The translations under genes and the position numbers were made by a program. DNA of 8,803 nucleotides, taken from assembly GCA_023389035.1 (NCBI GenBank), contig JAEWFC010000029.1, positions 1-8,803 on the forward strand, read 5' to 3'. How positions within the stretch are numbered: the first letter of the stretch is position 1; the number at the start of each line of letters is the position of its first letter. The notes beneath the pieces are model-generated. The model was not told the origin of the DNA and searched no databases. It saw nothing but the letters and a program-made list of their open reading frames with translations. The stretch comes from Acidobacteriota bacterium. Its GTDB lineage: Bacteria > Acidobacteriota > Blastocatellia > Pyrinomonadales > Pyrinomonadaceae. Positions 1 to 4,944 of this stretch are shown here, piece after piece.

Positions 1-97
1 CCAGGTTCTCCCGGATGAGCTGCACCAGCAAGGTGCGGGAATCGACGGTGACGGAAACCGGCTTGCCGTTCACTGTCAGCTTGACGGTCTGCTGCAT
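1..97 (-). CDS. CoxS-like [2Fe-2S] subunit of a molybdenum hydroxylase (N-terminal fragment)
   Basis: Only the first 32 codons are in the window; the gene runs off the left edge. The peptide begins MQQTVKLTVNGKPVSVTV and continues with an SRTLLVQLIREN stretch. This is the beta-grasp N-terminus typical of the small iron-sulfur subunit of the CO dehydrogenase, xanthine dehydrogenase and aldehyde oxidase family. In that family this subunit passes electrons from a molybdopterin subunit to an FAD subunit. The cysteine ligands that would prove the assignment normally start about ten residues further on and are not visible. The start is supported by a good AGGAGA ribosome binding site seven bases upstream. 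It is transcribed divergently from the copper radical oxidase gene. A plant-type ferredoxin of another kind is possible, but the wording of the N-terminus favours CoxS. The substrate cannot be judged. Confidence 0.8.
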   Translation of the reverse strand, partial: MQQTVKLTVNGKPVSVTVDSRTLLVQLIRENL

Positions 98-103
98 GGA
101 ATG

Positions 104-110
104 TCTCCTG
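104..110 (-). promoter_or_regulatory. Ribosome binding site of the CoxS-like gene
   Basis: Read on the minus strand this is CAGGAGA, with AGGAGA ending six or seven bases before the ATG at 97-95. It is a strong Shine-Dalgarno match and fixes the start of the partial gene. Confidence 0.7.
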
Positions 111-141
111 ATGAAGGCTTCTCGCGACCTTTGAAGGCCCG

Positions 142-159
142 CGGCCGAAGCGCCGGCCG
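142..159. repeat. CGGCCG inverted repeat with six-base loop
   Basis: CGGCCG at 142-147 and again at 154-159 flank AAGCGC. Each half is itself palindromic, so the element can form a six-base-pair stem in the untranslated leader of the CoxS-like gene, about 45 bases upstream of its start. Such dyads arise easily in GC-rich DNA, so a function is uncertain. Confidence 0.3.
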
Positions 160-298
160 ATGGCGCAACTGTACACGCTTTGGACGGGAAGCCGCTCGAA
201 GCGAATCGTCCCGCGCCGGAACCGGCCGCGCCGCTTCCGGGAATTATGCCTTGACGCGGTCGGGAATCGCGCGAAGGTTCGCGCGGCGTGCCCGCGCG

Positions 299-330
299 GC
301 CTGCCGGTCCGCGCAGCCCCGCCTGCCGGT
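299..330. repeat. Ten-base direct repeat, 22-base period
   Basis: GCCTGCCGGT occurs exactly at 299-308 and 321-330. The spacing of 22 bases is about two helical turns, which would place both copies on the same face of the DNA, as for a cooperative regulator binding pair. The copies lie 155-186 bases upstream of the oxidase ATG. Chance is a serious alternative in DNA of this composition. Confidence 0.25.
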
Positions 331-401
331 GAAGCGGAACGAATGCCGCGAACGACCGTCAGCGAGACGTTGTCGGAGGAGCAGCGTTAACTGCTTCACT
401 G

Positions 402-415
402 AGTCCGTCCGGACT
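402..415. promoter_or_regulatory. Operator-like palindrome upstream of the copper oxidase gene
   Basis: AGTCCG at 402-407 and CGGACT at 410-415 form a perfect six-base inverted repeat separated by TC, 69 bases before the oxidase ATG. Size and position would suit a dimeric repressor or activator site, or a small hairpin in the leader. No regulator gene is visible nearby that could be matched to it. Confidence 0.3.
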
Positions 416-484
416 GCCCCCTAGAGTATCTCGGCGGCTGGCCTGCGAGTCGCAATCAATCGTTACTCACGGTCTCGGGGCGCC

Positions 485-2218
485 ATGAACCACGGTCTCT
501 CTTTCGTCGTCAGCCAAGCCGTCATACTCGCTGCCCTCACCGCATGTGGCGGAGGAGGGGAGTCCTCCGGAAATCCGCCGCCCACCGGGACGATGCCGAC
601 GCCAGCGCCGGTCGAGCCAGGCACGCCGCAGCAGCCGTCGATACCGGCGGCCGAGGTCCCGGGGCCGGCGCCCGCGCCTGGTCCGAAGCCCGCGCCCGGA
701 CCCGCGCCGACGCCGACGCCCGCACCGAGCCCCAGCCCCTCGTCGAAACGGCAGGTCGGGTCCTGGTCACCGGTCGTGAACTGGCCGCTCCTGTCGATAC
801 ATGCGGCCCTGCTTCCCGACGGTCGGGTCATGACGTACGGCACCGACCTCAGCCGTACGGGCGCCGGGGCATTCATGTATGACGTGTTCGACCCCTCCTA
901 CGGCATCCACTCTCCCGATTCACACCTCACGCTCGAGAACCGGACCGGGACCTATCTCTTCTGCAGCTCGCAGGTCGTCCTGCCGCTGTCCGGCGAGTTG
1001 CTGCTGAACGGCGGGGACATCGTGCAGGGCGGGCGGCTGCTGAGCCGTGGCACCGACGACACCAATATCTTCAATCCGTCGAACAACCAGCTTCGGCCCT
1101 CCACCCCGATGAAACGCCCGCGCTGGTACAGCACCACCACGGTGCTGCCCAACGGCGACCTCTACATCCAGGGCGGGACGGACGGCGAGGATCATCCGGA
1201 GATCCGGGACTCGAACGGCCAGTCGATCCTGCTCGAGGGGATCGACACGCTGAAGACGCAGCCCGGCAATGGCCACCCCTATTTCGACAACAACTACCCG
1301 CGCAACTTCGTCGCGCCCGACGGCACCATCTTCGGCTTCGATCATCATTGGATGTACCGGGTAGAGCCGTACCAGGCCGGTGAAGGCGGATTGCCGGGAC
1401 GGCTGACGATACTCGGGACGCATTGGGACGTTCCCTACGGCCGCGGCTGGGTGGCTTCGTCGACCGCGGTGATGTACCGACCCGGGAAGATCCTTCAGGT
1501 CGGAGGAACCAGCAACAACGCCACGCTGATCGACATCACCGGCGCCACGCCGCGCCTGAAGGACCTGCCGCGGCTCAGCCAGATTCGCCAATGGGCCAAT
1601 GCCACCGTCCTGGCGGACGGACGCGTGCTGGTATCGGGGGGATCGACCAAGAACCTGCTCGACGACCCGGCGGGACTGGACGTTGGGCAGATCGGGTACC
1701 ACACGGAGATCTTCGATCCGGCGACGGAGACCTGGTCTATCGGTGCCTCGATGACGTCGAAGCGCCTCTATCACAGCGTGACGCTTCTCCTGCCGGACGG
1801 CTCCGTGCTGTCCACCGGTGGCGGATCACCCGGTCCGGTCGACAACCTGGATGCCCAGGTCTACTACCCTGGCTATCTCTTCGCGAGCGACGGCACGCGC
1901 GCTGCACGCCCGATCATCGAGAAGGCGCCGGGCGCCCTGCCTCGCGTGGTCAACCCGGGCGACGTGCTGCCGATCGTATCTCCGGATGCAGCCGCGATCC
2001 GACGCGTCACGCTGGTGAAGACCGGCTCGGTGACGCACTCCTTCGACATGGAGCAGCGCTTCGTGGAGGCGACCTTCAGCCGCAGTGGCAACACGTTGAA
2101 CGTGCAGTTGCCGCCTGCGTCGCAGCACGCCACGCCGCCAGGCTTCTACATGGTGTTCGTGATCGACTCGGCCGGCACGCCGTCGGAGGCGCTGATGATC
2201 CGGATCAACCCGACCTGA
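485..2218 (+). CDS. Copper radical oxidase (galactose/glyoxal oxidase-like) lipoprotein
   Basis: A 577-residue predicted enzyme of the galactose oxidase/glyoxal oxidase fold, which oxidises an alcohol or aldehyde with O2 and releases H2O2. Residues 5-20 are hydrophobic and end in the lipobox LTAC, with Cys21 as the lipidation site; residues 31-87 are a proline/alanine stalk. Residues about 100-450 are a kelch-like beta propeller with repeated DGR/GG turns, and about 470-577 form the C-terminal Early-set (DUF1929) domain. The known active-site set is present in order: Cys160 (FCSS) and Tyr215 (RWYS) for the Cys-Tyr radical cofactor, Tyr429-His430 (RLYHS) and His518 (THSF) for copper. The galactose oxidase stacking tryptophan position reads Asp233 (GGTD), and there is no N-terminal carbohydrate-binding domain, so galactose is an unlikely substrate. 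The ATG start has only a weak ribosome site (GGGGCG), and the signal peptide lacks Lys/Arg; a CTG 42 bases upstream would supply them. The cell-surface or periplasmic location is inferred. Confidence 0.88.
   Translation: MNHGLSFVVSQAVILAALTACGGGGESSGNPPPTGTMPTPAPVEPGTPQQPSIPAAEVPGPAPAPGPKPAPGPAPTPTPAPSPSPSSKRQVGSWSPVVNWPLLSIHAALLPDGRVMTYGTDLSRTGAGAFMYDVFDPSYGIHSPDSHLTLENRTGTYLFCSSQVVLPLSGELLLNGGDIVQGGRLLSRGTDDTNIFNPSNNQLRPSTPMKRPRWYSTTTVLPNGDLYIQGGTDGEDHPEIRDSNGQSILLEGIDTLKTQPGNGHPYFDNNYPRNFVAPDGTIFGFDHHWMYRVEPYQAGEGGLPGRLTILGTHWDVPYGRGWVASSTAVMYRPGKILQVGGTSNNATLIDITGATPRLKDLPRLSQIRQWANATVLADGRVLVSGGSTKNLLDDPAGLDVGQIGYHTEIFDPATETWSIGASMTSKRLYHSVTLLLPDGSVLSTGGGSPGPVDNLDAQVYYPGYLFASDGTRAARPIIEKAPGALPRVVNPGDVLPIVSPDAAAIRRVTLVKTGSVTHSFDMEQRFVEATFSRSGNTLNVQLPPASQHATPPGFYMVFVIDSAGTPSEALMIRINPT
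575..745 (+). repeat. Low-complexity proline/alanine stalk within the oxidase gene
   Basis: Codons 31-87 of the oxidase encode Pro-Ala, Pro-Gly, Pro-Thr and Pro-Ser dipeptide runs, densest at residues 60-87 (PAPAPGPKPAPGPAP and onward). Such stalks commonly hold a lipid-anchored catalytic domain away from the membrane. The C-rich DNA also opens long meaningless frames on the other strand. Confidence 0.7.
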
Positions 2219-2241
2219 GGACCGCGGGTGCTGGAGGATGT

Positions 2242-2274
2242 GGGGGCGGCTGCGGTTCACCGCAGTCCGCCCCT
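2242..2274 (+). terminator. Strong hairpin after the copper oxidase gene
   Basis: GGGGCGG (2243-2249) plus CTGCGG (2250-2255) pairs with CCGCAG (2260-2265) and CCGCCCC (2267-2273) around a TTCA loop, with one bulged T at 2266. This gives 13 base pairs, all but two of them G-C, starting 24 bases after the stop codon. There is no run of T after it, so it is not a textbook intrinsic terminator. It may still end or stabilise the oxidase transcript, and separates it from the kinase gene. Confidence 0.5.
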
Positions 2275-2365
2275 GACCTCGCCGGCCTCCACCAGCTTGG
2301 CTGCGCGAAGTGTACCCCGGGAACGCAGATTGCGCATCCCGCAGCCCACGGCCTGGCCGTGCAGC

Positions 2366-2370
2366 GGGAG
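2366..2370 (+). promoter_or_regulatory. Ribosome binding site that sets the kinase start
   Basis: GGGAG ends five bases before the ATG at 2376. The upstream in-frame ATG at 2310 has no comparable site, and the 22 residues between are rich in Arg, Pro and Ala with no match to the PAS fold. I therefore chose 2376. Confidence 0.6.
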
Positions 2371-2375
2371 AACCA

Positions 2376-3485
2376 ATGCCTCTGGACCGCAGCCCGGAAG
2401 CGAGACGGCTGCTCGAGGCGCTCGACGAACAGGCGAACGGTCACACGCTTCTCCTGATCGATGCCCACGGAACCATCGTGTGGGCTAACCGGGGCGCGGA
2501 GCGGATCCTCGGATGTGACAAACGCAGCCTCATCGGCAGGCCGAGCAGCACGCTGTTCGTGCCGGACGACGTCGCGCTCGGCATCCCGGATCACGAGCTC
2601 GCCGTCGCACGAAGCCAGGGCAGCGCGGAGGACGACCGCTGGACCCAGCGCCCGGACGGCTCCGTCTTCTGGGCGACGGGCCTCACCTATGCGCTGAGGG
2701 ACGAGCAGGGCGAGCTGATCGGCTACGGAAAGCTCTTTCGCAACCGCACCGACTGGAAAGAGCAGCAGGAGACGCTGCGCAACCAGCTCGCCGACCTGGA
2801 AGCGCGTGACTTGCGCAAGAACCAGGTGATCTCCACGCTCGCGCACGAGCTGCGAAATCCCCTGGCACCGCTCGCGAACGCGACTCACCTGCTGCGCGGT
2901 GGCGCCGCGGTGGACTATCCCGTCCAGCTCATCGAGCGACAGGTCGAGATGATCCGGCGGCTGGTGGACGGGCTGCTGGAGGCGACGAGGGCGAGCGCCG
3001 GCAAGGTCCGGCTGGAGCGCGAGCGCCTGGTGCTGCAGGAGGTGATCAGGCATGCCACCGAGTCCGTGCACACCCTCATCGACCAGCGCGGGCAGCAGTT
3101 CGAGATCCTGATGCCGCCGGGTCCCATCGAGCTCGTGGGCGACTGCATCCGGCTGCAGCAGATCTTCGGCAACCTTCTTCACAACGCCGCGCGATATACA
3201 CCGCCGGGCGGCCGCATCTGGCTGCACGTGACGGCCGAGGCGGACGAGGCGGTCGTGCGGGTGGAGGACAACGGTATCGGCATCCCGCCGGAGACGCTTG
3301 CGCACATCTTCGATCTTTTCGCGCAGGTCCATGTCACCGACAGTGGCGAAGGCGGGGTGGGCATCGGCCTCGCCGTGGTCAAGGAGCTGGTGATGCTGCA
3401 CGGGGGCACGGTGCAGGCAAGCAGCGACGGCATCGGCAAGGGCAGCACGTTCACCGTGCGACTGCCGCGAGAGGCGGCCGCGTAG
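2376..3485 (+). CDS. Soluble PAS-domain sensor histidine kinase
   Basis: A 369-residue two-component sensor kinase without membrane segments, hence probably cytoplasmic. A PAS domain with its C-terminal PAC part covers about residues 18-128 (LLIDAHGTIVWANRGAE opens it; the RPDGSVFWATG strand is typical). A short coiled-coil linker (about 126-150) leads to the HisKA domain, where STLAHELRNP places the phosphorylated histidine at His157. The HATPase domain follows, with the N box at 264-271 (FGNLLHNA), the G1 box at 298-302 (DNGIG) and the G2 box at 324-332 (GEGGVGIGL). All kinase motifs look intact. No response regulator or receiver domain lies next to it, so it is an orphan kinase here and its signal and partner are unknown. 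It is downstream of the copper oxidase but separated by 157 bases including a strong hairpin, so common transcription is doubtful. An alternative ATG at 2310 would add 22 residues. Confidence 0.93.
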   Translation: MPLDRSPEARRLLEALDEQANGHTLLLIDAHGTIVWANRGAERILGCDKRSLIGRPSSTLFVPDDVALGIPDHELAVARSQGSAEDDRWTQRPDGSVFWATGLTYALRDEQGELIGYGKLFRNRTDWKEQQETLRNQLADLEARDLRKNQVISTLAHELRNPLAPLANATHLLRGGAAVDYPVQLIERQVEMIRRLVDGLLEATRASAGKVRLERERLVLQEVIRHATESVHTLIDQRGQQFEILMPPGPIELVGDCIRLQQIFGNLLHNAARYTPPGGRIWLHVTAEADEAVVRVEDNGIGIPPETLAHIFDLFAQVHVTDSGEGGVGIGLAVVKELVMLHGGTVQASSDGIGKGSTFTVRLPREAAA

Positions 3486-3540
3486 GCATCGGCCGCGCGT
3501 GGCGCCTCGGCTCCCGCGTCGACGCAGCGCACGGCCTGCC
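3485..3540 (+). terminator. Long imperfect hairpin after the kinase gene
   Basis: GGCA (3485-3488) pairs with TGCC (3537-3540), and after a two-base bulge 3491-3504 pairs with 3523-3536 with two mismatches and one G-T pair. The loop is 18 bases. The structure begins on the last base of the kinase stop codon. It lacks a T-run, so a termination role is inferred; it could instead protect the mRNA end or separate the kinase from the small gene downstream. Confidence 0.35.
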
Positions 3541-3574
3541 CGGGCATGGTGATTGCGTGGCCCCGCCGGACAAC

Positions 3575-3582
3575 AAGGGAGG
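3575..3582 (+). promoter_or_regulatory. Strong ribosome binding site of the small basic gene
   Basis: AAGGGAGG lies seven bases before the ATG at 3590. It decides the start in favour of 3590 over the in-frame ATG-less extension beginning with GTG at 3557, and is the best argument that the short frame is translated. Confidence 0.65.
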
Positions 3583-3589
3583 CACCACC

Positions 3590-3808
3590 ATGCAACTGGA
3601 GCAACTGCATGCCACCGAGGCGCGAATCGACGCCTTGATCGCCGTCATCGAAGCCGACGCGAAGCTCAGGCGCACCGCGGGCGCGGCGCTGCGACGACTG
3701 CGAGGCCTTCGCTGGGCAACGCAGAAAGTCCGAACGAGGCTGTCCCGCGCGGCCGCCCGGCAGTATCCGCGCCTCGACTGGCGCGCCCCGGAAAGGGCCG
3801 TTCGCTAG
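3590..3808 (+). CDS. Small basic helical protein of unknown function
   Basis: A 72-residue product that I do not recognise. Residues 1-27 are mixed acidic and hydrophobic with a likely amphipathic helix (EARIDALIAVIEADAKL). Residues 27-58 are strongly basic (RRLRGLRWATQKVRTRLSRAAARQ), and the tail (YPRLDWRAPERAVR) is also basic. There is no signal peptide, membrane segment, cysteine or metal motif. Support for its being a gene comes from the excellent AAGGGAGG ribosome site at correct spacing. Against it are its length and the ease with which GC-rich DNA opens frames. The charge distribution would suit a nucleic-acid-binding or protein-binding peptide, but this is a guess. It lies 104 bases downstream of the kinase and its stop codon overlaps that of mnmH on the other strand. 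Confidence 0.55.
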   Translation: MQLEQLHATEARIDALIAVIEADAKLRRTAGAALRRLRGLRWATQKVRTRLSRAAARQYPRLDWRAPERAVR

Positions 3809-4944
3809 CCGGAGGTCTCCAGCCACTCGAGCACCGCGTCGCGGTCCCCGGTGAAGACGATCCGGTCCGCCTTGCGGTCGCGCTGGTACTGGTACATGGG
3901 GTCGTAGTATTCGGCCAGCAGGATGGCGATCCAGTCGCGATGCTGCTCCACTTCCCCGGTACGCTGCTGCCGGGATAGCGCCTGCGAGATCAGCGCATCG
4001 ACGCGGCGCAGGCGCTCCACCCCGAGCCGCCTGGTCATCGCCTCGAGGCTCGAGCGCAGGCGCGCGCCAAAGGCCTCGAACCCCGCCTCCTCGCCCCTCG
4101 TCGCGATGAACTCGGCGCAGAGCCGGGTGACGTAGTCGCGCAGGATCCGGCTGACCCGGGCCTCGAAGCGATCCTCCAGCCAGACGACCGGCGATCTCTG
4201 CATCGCCTCGCGCAGCGCCAGCGGCAGGCCGCAGCTGCCGACGCTGCGGCCCTCGTCCTCCAGCAGGAATCGGTTCAGGCCGGCGGCCCGCTTGCGAAGC
4301 AGGTCGATCGCGATCCGGTGCTCGAAGTCGATCGGGCTCGGCTGCGGCGTCGCGCGCTTGCCGAAGGCCGAGCCACGGTGGTTGGCATGGCCCTCCAGGT
4401 CGATCGCGTCGGGCCGGGCCTCGATCACCTCGGTCTTGCCGGTGCCGGTCAACCCGCTCAGCAGCACTACCCGGCAGTCACGCACCGCCCCTTCGATCTC
4501 CTCCGAGAGGAACTGTCGCATCGCCTTGTAGCCACCCCGGACCCGCGGGTAGCGCAGGCCGGCGTCGTCTCGGAGCCACTGCGCGACCACGGCGGAACGC
4601 AGGCCGCCGCGGAAGCAATAGAGCACGCCGTCGGGATGAGCGCGGACGAAAGCCGCCCAATCGCTCAGCCGCGACTCGCGGATGGCGCCGCCTACCAGCC
4701 GGTGTCCCAGCTCGATCGCCGCCGCCTGCCCTCGTTGCTTGTACGCGGTACCGACCTTCTGCCGTTCGATGTCGGTGAGCAGCGGCAGGTTCACCGCGCC
4801 CGGGAAGGCACCGCGGCCGAACTCAATCGGCGCGCGGACGTCCAGCAACGGGATGCCGGCGAGGAAGATGGACCGGAAGTCGTCTACCAGCTCCGAAGCG
4901 ACTCCCGGCGGGTCCAGGGTCGCGTCAGTCGATGCGGACGGCAT
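3805..4944 (-). CDS. mnmH: tRNA 2-selenouridine synthase MnmH (SelU/YbbB)
   Basis: A 379-residue enzyme, close to the usual length (E. coli 364). It exchanges the sulfur of 2-thiouridine at the tRNA wobble position for selenium from selenophosphate, via a geranylated intermediate in the known enzymes. The N-terminal rhodanese domain (about 15-145) opens with LLDVRAPIEFGRGAFPGA and carries the catalytic cysteine Cys110 in YCFRGGLRS, matching the essential Cys97 of E. coli. The C-terminal P-loop domain has GLTGTGKT at 164-171, followed by DLEGHANHRGSAFG and, further on, LLEDEGRSVG, all typical of the family. The ATG at 4944 was chosen because it follows AAGGAGG and no ATG, GTG or TTG occurs in the next 20 codons. 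It overlaps selD by 20 bases, implying translational coupling. Its stop codon overlaps that of the convergent small gene. Confidence 0.96.
   Translation of the reverse strand: MPSASTDATLDPPGVASELVDDFRSIFLAGIPLLDVRAPIEFGRGAFPGAVNLPLLTDIERQKVGTAYKQRGQAAAIELGHRLVGGAIRESRLSDWAAFVRAHPDGVLYCFRGGLRSAVVAQWLRDDAGLRYPRVRGGYKAMRQFLSEEIEGAVRDCRVVLLSGLTGTGKTEVIEARPDAIDLEGHANHRGSAFGKRATPQPSPIDFEHRIAIDLLRKRAAGLNRFLLEDEGRSVGSCGLPLALREAMQRSPVVWLEDRFEARVSRILRDYVTRLCAEFIATRGEEAGFEAFGARLRSSLEAMTRRLGVERLRRVDALISQALSRQQRTGEVEQHRDWIAILLAEYYDPMYQYQRDRKADRIVFTGDRDAVLEWLETSG

Larger units (their letters stand above)
111..484. other. Divergent intergenic region between the CoxS-like gene and the copper oxidase gene
   Basis: This stretch should hold the promoters of both divergent genes. 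I found no -35/-10 pair close to the sigma-70 consensus on either strand. TTGACG at 251-256 has no acceptable -10 element 16-18 bases downstream. Small structures are present: a CGGCCG dyad at 142-159, a ten-base direct repeat at 299-308 and 321-330, and a 14-base palindrome at 402-415. Open frames here (101-424 and 160-390, plus) give arginine- and alanine-rich translations without family features, and I do not consider them genes. No tRNA or terminator was seen. Confidence 0.5.

Noticed and set aside
251..279. TTGACG as a -35 promoter element
   Set aside because: The hexamer 17 bases downstream is AAGGTT, a poor -10 element, and nothing better lies at 16 or 18 bases.
101..424. Plus-strand frames (101-424 and 160-390) in the divergent intergenic region
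   Set aside because: The start at 101 overlaps the ribosome site of the divergent gene, the translations are Arg/Ala-rich and no ribosome binding site precedes them.
463..876. Minus-strand frame of 137 codons opposite the start of the oxidase gene, glycine/alanine-rich
   Set aside because: It is the complement of the proline-codon stalk; its repeats mirror that region and no family features or ribosome site are present.
920..1774. Minus-strand frame of 284 codons inside the oxidase gene
   Set aside because: Antisense shadow; the conserved copper-site motifs lie on the plus strand.
1423..2457. Plus-strand frame of 344 codons overlapping the oxidase 3' end and the kinase 5' end
   Set aside because: The translation is Arg/Gly/Ala-rich with no domain, and it contradicts two well-supported genes in other frames.
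2205..3401. Minus-strand frame of 398 codons opposite the histidine kinase
   Set aside because: The plus strand encodes a kinase with every catalytic box in order. The antisense translation is His/Arg/Leu/Ala-rich without recognisable domains, the usual shadow of GC-rich coding DNA.
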